Shown here piece by piece: positions 22,097 to 32,819 of a DNA stretch of 64,000 nt. Source of the stretch: Epinephelus fuscoguttatus. Taxonomy: Eukaryota; Chordata; Actinopteri; Perciformes; Serranidae. Every line of letters begins with the position of its first letter. The stretch's first letter is position 1. The notes beneath the pieces were generated by a model. The model saw only the letters and a list, made by a program, of their open reading frames with translations. It was not told where the DNA came from and did no database searches. The translations under genes were made by a program, and so were the position numbers. The DNA is taken from the NCBI RefSeq assembly GCF_011397635.1, contig NC_064756.1, forward strand, positions 39,316,133 to 39,380,132, in the 5' to 3' direction.

Positions 22097-22770
22097 TATA
22101 TATAAAAATGTTTATGTGTGTGTGTATAATTTTTTTTATAGTGTTTGTCATACAGTATTAAGGCTACTTATTGTAAATAGCCCTAAGACCACAACAGAAA
22201 TTGGTAATTATTCTTTGAAATAAATATGTAAACAGCTGCTGCTTTAATTTTTGGTTAGTGTTACATTGAGACACTTGTTAAATTGTAATATAGATTTTCA
22301 AGAAATACACATAACCCAAAAGCAACGTTTATGCATTGATAAAAAGGCACCTGATTTGAAAAAGGGGTCATAGGGACATGACGTCATGTATGTAGGTATG
22401 GCTCTGCACACAGTGACACATGCATTAACCTTCCAACAGCAGTGAGACTTCTTAATAAGACAATGTTACATAATGTAAAACTGTTGCTTCCATCACCCGT
22501 CATTTACAACATATCATTACTCTGCACTATTTCTGGCTGAGGTTATATTCCATTCTATTTACATATACTCGTTCATATACAAACACAGATACACATATAT
22601 AATTCATATTGTTTATATTTAAATGGTGTAACATACCTGTGCAATTGCCTACTGTACAATAGTGTGAAACTTACTGTACAATAATATTTATTGACTATAA
22701 TTCTATTTATTTACAACAAATAGTTACTGTGAATATAAATATTTTGTAGTTTCAATATTTTTATATTGAG

Positions 22771-22849
22771 TACTATGTTATGTATAGGCAACACGAAACC
22801 ACAGAGGGTGAAGTGCACAGACGTTGTGGTCACAAGTTGATCTGACTAG

Positions 22850-22884
<35 letters not shown>

Positions 22885-23459
22885 TGTGTGTCTCATACAC
22901 AGCTAGTCAGATCAACAAGTTGATCTGACTAGCTGTGTATGAGACCCAGCTAGCAGTATACCTTTATTAGAGTAGTCAGTGATGGGCAGTGTTGAGAGGT
23001 GGTCTTAGTGTAGTGGTTAACGTGTTGGTATTTTGTATTTTTTCCTTTTGCGGAGTGAGTTCGAATCTCTGCCAAAATGTGTTTTAATTTTTTTAGCTTA
23101 AAAAACAGCTGAATGCTGAATGTAACACATGTAGATTCAATCACACTCCAAAGAATAAAAATGTTATTGCGACATTTTATTTTCCGACGAAAATTCATAG
23201 GAAAAGCAACTTGCTTCCTTCCTGTTGTCAACAAATCCTGTCACAACAGATGAGGCAGCCTACAAAACGCTAGTGGGTAATCGTACGTCACGCATTTCCT
23301 CAAACAAAACTCCACAGGCGACTCAGGTATGTTCTGTTTTGACACTGTAATGAAACATTGAAGACAGAGGCATTCATGAGGACAGCTCTTCCTGGTTGAA
23401 AACAGCTGTTGTCACTACGACAACCATAGACGCATTCGGCTGAAGGTCGCCAGTTAACA
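22771..23459 (-). repeat. Ginger B right terminal inverted repeat
   Basis: Mirror of 12529-13125. It is longer because it contains an extra GT microsatellite at about 22854-22882 and an inverted duplication of 'gttgatctgactagctg' (copies near 22846, 22896 and 22920), neither of which is in the left repeat. Confidence 0.85.
23002..23078 (+). repeat. tRNA-like block in right TIR of Ginger B
   Basis: GTCTTAGTGTAGTGGTTAA (A box) and GAGTTCGAATCTC (B box) in plus orientation, the mirror image of the block at 12911-12988. It differs from the left copy by only a few bases. It could bind TFIIIC or act as a pol III promoter pointing outward from the element; that is inference from the boxes alone. 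Confidence 0.6.
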
Positions 23460-23745
23460 GCTGAACACGGGGAGAACATGCTAACTCCACACTCATAAAT
23501 CACCACAACTCCTGAGGGAACAACAACATAAAATGTTCCCTAGCAGTCTGTTTATTCCCAACAGTGAGAAGTAATGCCAGTCACTTCACTATATGCTCTG
23601 GGCAAGCACTTATCCATAACATAACCACAACAACATCTGATTTTAGCCTTATTTACCATGCTTGGGATGTAGGCTAATGTTACTCAACATGGAGGTAACG
23701 TTACAGCAGAGAGATTGCTGAGCAAAATACACAACGATCACTTAC

Positions 23746-24042
23746 CACGTCTGCTCGTTTTGTGATGCCGACAGATGGTATGTCAGTGTCTTTCAAGAAA
23801 AGCGTTTGAACTATTCCTGGGCTTCTGCGCTCCATCCTTTCACTGTAGTCCTCCGGTAAAAAATGGTTGGAGCAAACAAACATTTTCCGGACCATTTCCA
23901 CAGGCGTGTTGGGATCGATGTCCAGCACAAATAGCCATTGTTTCATCCTGTCCATGTTTTTGGTTGGTGGTACGTGAAACGTCACTCTGCTCCATGTCTT
24001 CGGCTTGTTACCGCAACCTTTTACAATACATGTGTAAACCAT
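23746..24042 (-). CDS. THAP-domain protein, first coding exon
   Basis: ATG at 24042 gives MVYTCIVKGCGNKP...VTFHVPP...WLFVLDI...VCSNHFLPEDY, with the THAP zinc ligands C-x4-C and C-x2-H, the WLFVLD helix and the following LFLKDTDIPS. The frame is open throughout and ends at a canonical donor after KRADV (23746, then GTAAGT). A THAP domain alone binds DNA; downstream exons would decide whether this is a host regulator or a transposase. None is recognisable between 23468 and 23745, and Ginger B begins at 23467. Reading past the donor only yields a short tail to a stop at 23701. Confidence 0.7.
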
Positions 24043-24235
24043 GATTTACAACAACACTCTGTAAACTTTTCTCAAACTTTCTGGTGCGTCCAGCTGACGA
24101 TACCGCAAATGCAAGGATGCAAGCAATAACAACGGCACTGTCTCAGGTACACACTGTGTCACTCTGCCGAGTGGTTTACTCAAAAAAGTAGTTCCGAGTA
24201 TTTGCTTCATGTGTTGTAATGTTACTTAATTATAC

Positions 24236-24402
24236 ATTATTATGGCGCAAGCCATGTGTTGTCCACTAGAGCGTTTTGGAGTCATTTGATGGTGTATTTG
24301 ATTAGTTTTGAGGGAGAGAGGGACCTGTACCGTTCACCTCCATTTCAGCGGGCAGCTCTGCCCCACCTATCTCAGAACAGCACGCACTGACAATTAAAGG
24401 TA
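24236..24402 (-). repeat. Dispersed repeat, copy 2
   Basis: Reverse complement of the repeat at 3756-3960, with the same landmark phrases in opposite orientation. See that entry for the shared motifs. Confidence 0.75.
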
Positions 24403-24826
24403 ATGTACCTACTCATATGCACACCCGTCGCTATGGGCGGGCCATAGGGGGCCTGGTCCGCCCCAAAAATGCTTGTGCCCCCCCACTTGAGGCACACATC
24501 TCTTTAAAAAAAATTACTTTAATTTGTATTTTATATTATCATAGTAGCTAATTTTGTGTTGAGAAATACTAATGTTGCAGTCTTTATCATTAAAACATTA
24601 AAAATATAAAGACACAATGGTGTGATTTTGATTGATTGATGGGAATCTACACTGCAACAGCCTATCATGGCCTTACTGAAAAGAAAGTTAGGCTGCGTAC
24701 ATGACGTAGCCTACATCAATGTAGCAGCTGAACAGTTAGCCTACTGTACATTTTTGAAAGTGAAGCTGGATGAGTTTTCGCCACTTACGAATATCCATGA
24801 TGAACTAGAAATGAAATAGTAAGTGG

Positions 24827-25103
24827 TTGAAAAGCCTTGGAGTGGAGGTGCGCGTCGAGGCTACGGGGCTGCTTCGTGCCATTACGCAGCACAGTTTTCT
24901 TTTCATTGCGCACCTTGTTATGAAACTGTTGTCACTTTTCGAGCCGCCTAACAGACTACTACAAGCTGAAGATATGGACTTGTTCACTGCAGTGACATTT
25001 GTGAATAGCGCCTCTGACTGCATGAAGACGCTGCGCACAGAAAACGAGTTTTCTGCACTGTGGGATCTCTGCACTCCTCCAGCCACAGCCACTGAGGCTG
25101 TGC
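24827..25103 (+). pseudogene. hAT-type transposase fragment
   Basis: Open frame with VMKLLSLFEPPNRLLQAED, MDLFTAVTFVNSASDCMK and TLRTENEFSALWDLC. This resembles the middle helical region of hAT-like (DUF4371/ZMYM-like) transposases in fish, from memory. There is no BED finger before it and no C-terminal dimerisation block after it. The fragment stops exactly at CCAG, where the next element begins. Confidence 0.5.
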
Positions 25104-25913
25104 CAGTGTTCTGATGATTTCTGTTGCTTTGTCGAAAATTGCTACCCCTGCATAAACCGATAGGTCTGTCTATCAATTCACGCTACTCTATCAACAAATG
25201 CTACTTTACGGTTTTCTATCTGTATATACAATAAAGGCATAAAATAAGTGTTTTCTTTTCACATTTGTCTAATGTACAAAAAGTGTAATGAAATTAATAT
25301 TTCATGGGTAGTGTATTTTGATGGATGAAATACTTGGCATCAAATAATGCTCCTACTAATCAATACATTCATGTAAGAAGAATCACCTCACTGCCACTGT
25401 AGGATTAATGGCAGCACTGATGTTTTCAGTAACAGTTGGAGTTGTTGATCGACCTGTTTTTTTAACTCAGCACATATGAATGTGATATTGGATTGTCTAT
25501 TCATTGTCCTTTTTTTTTTAGTATATTGTGTGAAGCATGTACCATCTTACATGCCACTCTAGGGTCTGTGTCGGTGATTGTTGATTGAACACAGCTGATC
25601 TGCAGACTCACCTGGTCTGCAGGTGATTGTTGATTGAGCACAGCTGATCTGCAGACTCCACTGCAGCTGTTAAATCAGTGCATGCACTGCTAGTCTTGTA
25701 ACTCACACTGATGAAGGCTGGACGGCCTTTGTCCTTAACAGTGCTTGAAAGGCTTCACTAAAAACTTTTTATCTGCTGACAGACATATCTGTGTGTGATC
25801 CTCAAACTATTTGACTTTTTGTTCTTTCAGCATATTTAGACATACCATTTTAACATTTTTAATCAATATTTCAGGGGTAGCATATTTTGATAGTCCCATA
25901 ACATCCTATCAAA

Positions 25914-27383
25914 CAGGGTTGGGTAGAATACTGAAAATCTGTACTCAAGTAAAAGTACAATTACTGCCATAAAAAACTACTCAAGTAGAAGTAAAATTAC
26001 TATTTGAGAAACCTACTCAAGTAAAAGTAAAAAGTACCTGGTTAATAATTTACTCAAGTATAAGTTACTTTCTGTTTGAATATTTTTTAGGGTGTGCGGA
26101 CCAGTGCAAAATAATGAAAAAACAGCACTTGTTGATAAAACTTTTTTTTAATGAAGCAGGTACCAATCTTCCACTCTCCTCCTCCTTCACTCTACCCCTC
26201 TTTTCCTCACCAAACCTCTTCTTTCTCCATTTCCCTATCTGTTATTTGAGTGGATGACCTTGCTTTAAAAACACAACTGACATCCCAACTTCTTTGTCTT
26301 TTCTACGTCTTTTTCGTTGTGAACAAAATAAATAAAATCCAATAAAATAAATAAGAAACTATTCAATATATGGTACTTCAATATGCTTGCAGAGATTCGA
26401 CGATGAATTTTTGAAAGCAAGAATCTCCTGTTTTTTTGTCAGGCACAGGACACACTTCATCGAGTAACTGTTCTCTTTTCATGGATTTTGGCACAAAAAA
26501 TGTGGCCAGGGATGGTTGATGGCAGCTCCCGCTTGCTCTTCGTTTCGACCTGGCTCCGACATGATCTAAGCAATCGGGGTCAGGTCAGGAGTGGAGGACT
26601 GGTGCTTGCTTGTTCAGCGGGTTCAGAATATGGAGCTTTAGTAGAGTTTGAATAATATTCCAATTTATTATTAATTATTATTATTTAATTTTTTTATTTT
26701 TATTTTTTTACAAAAAACCCCCACAAAAAATAAGATGCTTATTATGCTTATTAATATGAATGTGACACTCGGATGAAAACATCCGTTCTGACCTCACTGA
26801 AGTGCCAGGTATGACCAACTTCTGCCTCGCTATCTGAGCAATGTTTGGATACTTCAGTGCGTAGTTTTCCACCACAAGAGTGGATCCTGGTCGGCTCATG
26901 GTGGTGTCTCATTCTGGTAATGTTAATAGGTCACACATCGCGGACAGCGCAGTGGGTGGTGTTGGTGCAGCGGGCTCCTCCATCGGCGCCTCTCCCTCCT
27001 TCCGCGTCCCTCTCTTGCCCGGCTTGTGCACGAGCCATCTCTGCCCGAAGGGGATTCGCCATGATATACAACATTATCAATAGTTTTATTTAATTATTAA
27101 TGATATTCGAATTATCAAATTTAGGTTCGAACTTATAAAAAATATATATATTCGAATATATTTCGAACTTCGATTTTTTTTTTTTTTGACAGCCCTAGAG
27201 CAGACTAGTTGTAAGGTAAATGGCAAATGTAGTGAAGTAAAAAGTAGAATACTGGTTCAAAAATATACTTGATTAAGAGTAGAAGTATAGTTTTAAAAAA
27301 GGAACTTAAAAAGTACTCGTTCCTCAAAAAAACTACTTTTTTACTCACGTGCGTTATTAGTAACGCGTTACTACCCATCCCTG
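25914..27383. mobile_element. Tol2-like hAT element, 8-bp TSD
   Basis: Direct repeats CTATCAAA at 25906-25913 and 27384-27391 frame CAGGGTTGGGTAGAATAC on the left and the complement of CAGGGATGGGTAGTAACG on the right. The subterminal 'ctcaagtaaaagtac' repeats are typical of Tol2-type hAT elements. It contains a smaller hAT-like remnant. Confidence 0.85.
26740..27197 (-). pseudogene. Nested hAT remnant: start and C-terminal dimerisation piece
   Basis: The minus strand from 27197 begins CTAGGGCTGTCAAAAA, another common hAT end, followed by 'tcgaagttcgaa' repeats. An ATG near 27063 opens MANPLRAEMARAQAGQ. Further down, YALKYPNIAQIARQKL and VIPGTSVRSERMFS match the C-terminal hAT dimerisation block (aromatic-Pro-x2-A-x-x-A, then P-x-T-S-x-x-S-E-R-x-F-S). 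The middle of the transposase is gone. The left terminus was not found. Confidence 0.6.
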
Positions 27384-27710
27384 CTATCAAATAATGCTCC
27401 CACTACTCAATGCATTCATGTAAGACTACGAATCACCTCACTGCCACTGTAGGATTAATGGCAGCATATTTAGACATATCATTTTAACATTTTTAATCAA
27501 TATTTCAGGGGTAGCATATTTTGATAGTCCAATACCATCCTATCAAATAATGCTCCCACTCAATGCGCATGCGCAGAAGCACTTTTCGATAGGTAGGACA
27601 AATCGACAGAACACCAGCCCCTAAAAAGCATGTCCACCAAATATCATGAATACAGTATAAGCTGAGCACAAGTCAGACAAAATACCCCAACAACCGTACC
27701 CTGAAACTTA

Positions 27711-29400
27711 CCTGCATGTCAACAGGAACCTGGGAGGGGAAAACTGGCTCTCGACCATACATCAACATAAACGGTGTTTGTTTTGTTGTGGTATGGACTT
27801 TTGACCTCAGTGAAAACAATGTCGCCTCCAAGAAGACGTCCCAGTTGTCCTGCCTCTCAGAGCCCTCACAAAGCTAGTGAATAAGATGTAAAATAAAGCA
27901 AGATAAACCAACAGTTTAGTTCCATATGTATCACACCTATTATGCACTGCATAGAATATTGATATCACATAATATAAATATCAGTGACTATATAGTTAGG
28001 GATTAATATATCAAATATATTAAAACAATGTGAATAATATGAAGTATCAATGAATAAAAGCAGCAGAGTTCCTTTCCCTCAAACTGAATAGAACATGAAG
28101 TAATTTCACGAAAAAGCCCTGTGCTTTACAAAAACCTGAGAAATAAACTTGCCGCTTGATGTTGTGGTTGGTCTTCTCATCCACGCCATTTGTTTGTGGA
28201 TGATATGCTGCTGTCACACTTCTTTCAGTGCCCAGCATCTCGCAGAGACATTTGTTGAGCTGAAACAAAAGAAATTACAGTTAAAAAACAAACAAAAAAA
28301 AAAACACAACAACAATAACCCCACAAAGTTGTATTTTCTGGATTGTACATGATAGTACTTGAATATGCACATACTTGATTTACAAATTCCCTTCCCTGAT
28401 CCGAAAGGATTCTTTTGGGACAACCACGTCTGTAGATAGTTGAGCAAATATGGCGTCCCACTTCTGCTGCTGTTTTGGTCCGCAATGGGAATGCCTCGAC
28501 CCATTTGGAAAAGTAATCTGTGGCTGTGAGAATATACTCAAACCCATCCACAGTTTTGGGTAAAGGTCCTGTAAGATCGATTCCCACAAGCTCCCAGACA
28601 GCAGACACCTCAAGTAAAACGAAATTACTTTATTTCTTCCAGATTGAGGAAATTTACGGTGCTGTAGCGACCAAGTGTAAAACAACCACACAGAACAATC
28701 AGTACAAATAAGCAGGCAATATAAACAAGAGGGGATACAAAATATGGATAATTTTAAGATGACAAGGTATTAAAAAAATAATATAAGCAGGAAGTAATAC
28801 AAAAAATGCATAGAAAGAGTAGGTAGGGAAATATACGTTTGGCACATTAATGACAGTAAACAAACTTAGCAAAATTAATTTACTGGGCAATCTGAATGAG
28901 ATTACACCTAATAAGTCCAAGTATTGTATTGTTGGTGCACACTGCATAAGTTATTGACACTTTGACGTGTATGTCGACTGTTAAGCAATTCTGTTTGTTT
29001 GGTCTGACAGCAACATCATTCATACACAAACAGTTGGAAATCTTTAAATTTCTCTGATCACAAGCTGTTGTATAATAAAGGTGTCACTACAGACCCACCG
29101 ATTTCCGATTTACCTTGATACACTGCAGTGGCTCTGAGGTTGCTAAAGGGTTCCCAACCCTCTGGCACTTGTCACATTCCAGCACCTAAAACAATTAACA
29201 TTTGTATAGCTTTCACAAAAGTTTAGAAATAAGAAATAACAAAAAACAAAATAGAAACTTCAAAGAACATACCCAGGTATCAATGTCAATGCTCATGCCC
29301 TTCCAGTAAAATCTGGAGCAAATTGCATGTCTGGTTTTCAGGATGCCAGAGGGTATATTCCCTCAGAAAGGTAATTGTAGACCTCATCCCACTTTTCTTC
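27711..29400 (-). pseudogene. Ginger C integrase gene, partial
   Basis: Minus-strand pieces: about 29270-29400 (H2C2 module end, RFYWKGMSIDIDTWV), about 29115-29190 (CDKCQRVGNPL), 28375-28608 (integrase core: WELVGIDLTGPLP, TATDYFSKWVEAFPLR, RILSDQGREF), about 28150-28262 (AAYHPQTNGVDEKTNH) and 27711-27873 (FMLMYGREPVFPSQVP). It is the same gene plan as Ginger A and B but a clearly different subfamily (TDYFSKW and HPQTNG wording). The GPY/F, Ulp1 and PHD parts are not seen. Broken copy. Confidence 0.7.
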
Positions 29401-29404
29401 CATT

Positions 29405-30555
29405 GCTAAAAAGAGCAACGTTGTTATTAATAAATCTTTTTAAAAAGGAGAAAAAAATTGTGATGGACATTAAAGATACATCAGTGCTTGGTGCAGGACA
29501 TGAAGCAAAAATCCAAACATAGAAAATACAGTCTGCACACTGTAGTCAGAGTGCATAGGCAAAAGAAGATTGCATTGGTGGAGACATAAAGAATAAGATA
29601 ACATTTTAAATGTACAGCACTCTGATTATACAGGGAAAAAGTATCTGTGTTATAGTGTCCCAAGGCTCACTTGTATCCTTATCCAAGTCCCTAAGGATGG
29701 AGGTGGCTTTTTCCATGTGATGAACCACACATAAAAATGTAACATCAAGAAGAAAAATATCAAAGGGGAAATAAAAACTATTTTGTAGAGACACCTCTGT
29801 ATTCCAAACAGGAGGTGAAATAGAATACCACAGAAATATTAGTCTGCGATATGTCATTAGCTACCACAGCAGTGGAAATAAAGAATAAGAATACATAAAA
29901 CCATGAGCTGCCTTAATGCTTAATTAGTAATAATAACATATGAGTACCACAAAGCAATACAAAGAGGTAAGTGAGTAATACAATCCAGAACTGATTTTGA
30001 GTCATTAGGCAACATTGCATAGAAGCTATTGAAAATAAATGCAATTTATGACTTATAATTGACAAACAATGACCAAAGAAGAACTGCAAGAACTGCAAAT
30101 TAAATAAGTAATGCTTGAATCACCACTGGTGCGCATGTGTATGAGTGTGTATTCTACCTGTGTGCAGGTGCTTTCTTCGTGAATCTCTTGTTCAATCAGC
30201 TCCTCAGGGTTCTGGTGGCAGATTGAGCATATTAATCCATTTTATTAATTAATCCATCAATCATTTTTTTAACCATGTTCCATACACGACCCACATCTCT
30301 TTCTCTTATGATGGAAGAACAAAACTCCATGTATTTCTTTTAGCCGTTTTAATTATCTTCCTTAAAACAACTGGCGTGCTCAACTCACCATCGGGAAAAA
30401 AAAAATTACTGTGTGCTGACCCAAAAATCAATAAACCAGATTGTCAACACTCACAAATGACATGTGAATCAAGTTTTGATAGCGCACAGCGGCGTCAAAA
30501 ACGGTCGTGTTTCAGCCCTAGGCTTTGATCAGCGTTACTGAACAAATTGTGTGTA
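29405..30555. other. AT-rich non-coding interior of Ginger C
   Basis: No exon, RNA or repeat recognised. Long introns or decayed 5' sequence of the element are the likeliest reading. Confidence 0.4.
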
Positions 30556-30837
30556 ACCCACATAAGTAGCAGCCAGGACCCTGCTGAGCAATCCAGCTGA
30601 CGTGAATCAATTCAAATGAACAGAACTGGAATCACAGAAACATTCCAAGAGAACAGTAAAAAGAATGGCCAATAGGCACAAATGACAATTCTTTGTACTG
30701 TTCTCTTGGTATGCTTCAGTGATTCCTGTTCTGTTGATCATTTGGATTGATTGATGGATGGATGGATGGATGGATGGATGGATGGATGGATGTCAGCTAA
30801 ATTGCTCAGCAGGGTCCTGGCTGCTACTTATGTGGGT
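30556..30837. mobile_element. Hairpin MITE with (GGAT)n
   Basis: ACCCACATAAGTAGCAGCC at the left pairs with its complement at the right, and 'gaccctgctgagcaat', 'ccaagagaacagta' and others pair in order towards the centre near 30700. A GGAT run at about 30757-30791 has expanded inside the right arm. Confidence 0.8.
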
Positions 30838-30934
30838 CATTATTATCAAAAGGATCACTCCCCCATAAACTTGTGAGCGTTGAAATCACCACACCAAACT
30901 TCTCTGCTGCTTACGTCTCCCTCTCCCACTATTT

Positions 30935-31120
30935 CTTGGAACATTTATACAGACAATGGATTGCAAATATCAAATCATTTTTAACAGACCCTTGTGTCCT
31001 ATACACTCCAATAACTATATATTCATGACCTGTCGGGAGGTCCTGTCTGAGAGCAGTGTAACCTGGTAAAATAAAATCTAAATTAGGTTTGCATGCTGGT
31101 TCATCAAAATCAACCTCCTG
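30935..31120 (-). pseudogene. LINE endonuclease fragment
   Basis: KPNLDFILPGYTALRQDLP resembles the APE endonuclease stretch KPRLDFIIPGYVCLRKDR in the LINE at the right end of this window, spaced the same way from 'EVDFDEP', a relic of the preceding region. About 60 residues only, with no flanking domains. Confidence 0.55.
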
Positions 31121-31275
31121 CACCGCTTCTGCATATGAAACTTTATTTAAGACTTTATATTATTAATTATTATACATGCATGATCACTACATTCACAATG
31201 CAGTTTGCAGTGACGCGCATTATCTCCTTCCAAGTGAATGTCTGTCGACTTTCCAACTTTAAAAAGCTAAAAGCA

Positions 31276-32260
31276 AAGTGAAAAGGGATTTTAAGGACAT
31301 TGCTCACCATTAATGATAATGTGGACACGTAGCCAAAGGCTCGAAAATGGTGTTAAGTATTTTCTTGCATGTGTTAAGTAGCCTACACATGCAGGTCAAG
31401 CGCTTAGCGTGGACATGTTGCCGAAGGCCTGAAAATTGACTTAGCGTGAGTGCTTACCGATAATACGACACAATAGATGCAATTATCTGATACTTATACA
31501 GTCGATGTGCAACCTGCAAGCTAACTTGACTTCTTAAAGCCCCTACAAGGAACTTTCATTTTGAGTTGATTTTGGCGACCCTGTGTATAAAGCGGTAGTG
31601 TTTTGCCGGAATGAAGCCTACATTTCCCATGAGCTCTAGCGCGTATTGTCGTAAAGACACTTAGCTGGCTCGCGCATGTGTTTGTTTTGGGGATGAATGA
31701 AACAACAAGACGGAAAAACTTTGCCCCTGCTCCTAATCGGGGATCCCAGCTCACCTCCACTGCGCCCCAGCTCCACCTCTCCGGCGTAAGCGCCACTGCC
31801 GCCGGGGTAAACGCAGCGGTCGGCTGGTAAGGCTGAAGGCCTGTTTGGCAAGCACCAGAGCCAGTTTCCTAAAGGTATGGATATACACTACATAGAAATA
31901 GCTTATCTTCACACCAATGGTCTCATTTGCTGTTGTAGGTCACGCACAGATATCAGCAGAAACGAGAGACTTTGCATATGCAGTTAAAAGTTCCTTGTAG
32001 TGGCTTGAAATAGACCAAAAGCGCAAAGAAAAGGGATATTAAGACCGTTAATGATAACGTGGACATGTTGCCAAAGGCTTGACAATGGACTTAACACGTG
32101 CAAGTCAAGTGCTTACCGATAATACAACACAGTACATGCAATTATTCAATATTTAAATTCAAAAGCAAAGCCAGAGTGCAATCTACATGCTAACTTAACT
32201 TCTTCTTCTAGGCCAAAAGCGCAAATAAAAATGGATTTTGAGGATGTTACTCACCATTAA
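31276..32260 (+). repeat. Tandem ~190-bp repeats, interrupted
   Basis: Phrases recur two to three times: 'ccattaatgataatgtgg', 'ttgcc(a/g)aaggc', 'gcttaccgataata', 'atgctaacttaacttc' and 'ccaaaagcgcaaa'. Copies start near 31276, 32030 and 32215. A MITE at 31537-32006 splits copy 1 at its end. Lies just inside the right terminus of Ginger C. Confidence 0.6.
31537..32006. mobile_element. TIR element (CTACAAGGAACTTT ends)
   Basis: Left AAGCCCCTACAAGGAACTTT is matched by complement AAGCCACTACAAGGAACTTT on the right. These ends are common in fish. The rest is unpaired and holds no gene. Target duplication not resolved. Confidence 0.65.
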
Positions 32261-32390
32261 CAACAGCATGGACTGACGAGTAGCAAAAATTTATGGGCGT
32301 GGAAACAAAGCTTGGGAAATTGGCTCTGCGCATGCGCACAACCACAAAGCTGCACTTCTCGACAGGTAGGGGAAATCGACAGAACACCGG

Positions 32391-32819
32391 CTTCGTGAGA
32401 CTGAAAACCCAGGGTTAACCCTGAAATTACCTCGCTAAGACTTTAATCCTGCTTCATGATACAGGCCCCTGGTCTCTCTTTTTCTCAAGAGTGCACTCCC
32501 ACTGTCCCCGCACATGTACTTAAAACTACATTAAGTTGGCAGAGAAGTCTCTCCACCAGCATCGACTTCTTCCACCGAAACCAACATAATAATAATAAGA
32601 AGAAGAAGAATAATAACAATAGCAAAATCCGGAAAACAAAGAATAAGGGTTTAAAATAAGATGTCTTCGGTAAGAAGCTGCACATTTTTGTTCTTGTGTT
32701 ACTGATGTTATATTCTTAACATATTTCACGTGGAGTTAAAATATTAAAATAGAAGAATCCAACATAATTCTACAAGAGAGTCCTCAATAACTTTATAACA
32801 GAACACATTTCATATCCAT
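32391..32819. other. Non-coding, with a Harbinger-like MITE end
   Basis: At 32410-32470 the complement of 'ggcctgtatcatgaagca' followed by 'taatttcagggttaaccc' resembles an abundant fish MITE end. The remainder is AT-rich with an AAT/AAG microsatellite at about 32588-32625. Confidence 0.4.

Larger units (their letters stand above)
25310..27560 (+). repeat. Triplicated ~165-bp unit, interrupted twice
   Basis: The phrases 'atcaaataatgctcc', 'aatcacctcactgcc' with 'tgtaggattaatggcag', then 'cattttaacatttttaat' with 'tcaggggtagcatattttga', occur in order three times. Copy 1 is split between 25424 and 25826 by about 0.4 kb of other sequence. The copy 1/2 boundary is split by the hAT at 25914-27383. 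Copy 3 ends near 27560 at the right end of the Ginger-like element. Confidence 0.7.
25107..27613. mobile_element. Non-autonomous Ginger-like element, CCAG TSD
   Basis: Left end TGTTCTGATGATTT follows CCAG (25103-25106). The right end, complement TGTTCTGTCGATTT, precedes CCAG (27614-27617). Inside the ends, 'tcgaaaattgct' pairs with the complement 'tcgaaaagtgct'. No integrase within. The interior is a triplicated unit plus a nested hAT. An alternative is that the left end belongs with the similar right end at 32386 as one larger element; the matching CCAG pair favours the shorter reading. Confidence 0.6.
27618..32386 (-). mobile_element. Ginger-type element C, partial
   Basis: The right terminus (complement TGTTCTGTCGATTTCCCC) ends at 32386 and is followed by CCGG (32387-32390). 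It is nearly identical to the right end of the 25107-27613 element. Minus-strand integrase exons fill 27711-29400. The left part, where the protease would be, is missing or displaced by the neighbouring element, so the left boundary is only the edge of that neighbour. MITEs at 30556-30837 and 31537-32006 and a LINE fragment lie inside. Confidence 0.55.

Noticed and set aside
23002-23078. Functional tRNA gene
   Set aside because: A and B boxes are good but no acceptor stem, and an identical block sits in the other TIR, so it is a tRNA-like module of the element.
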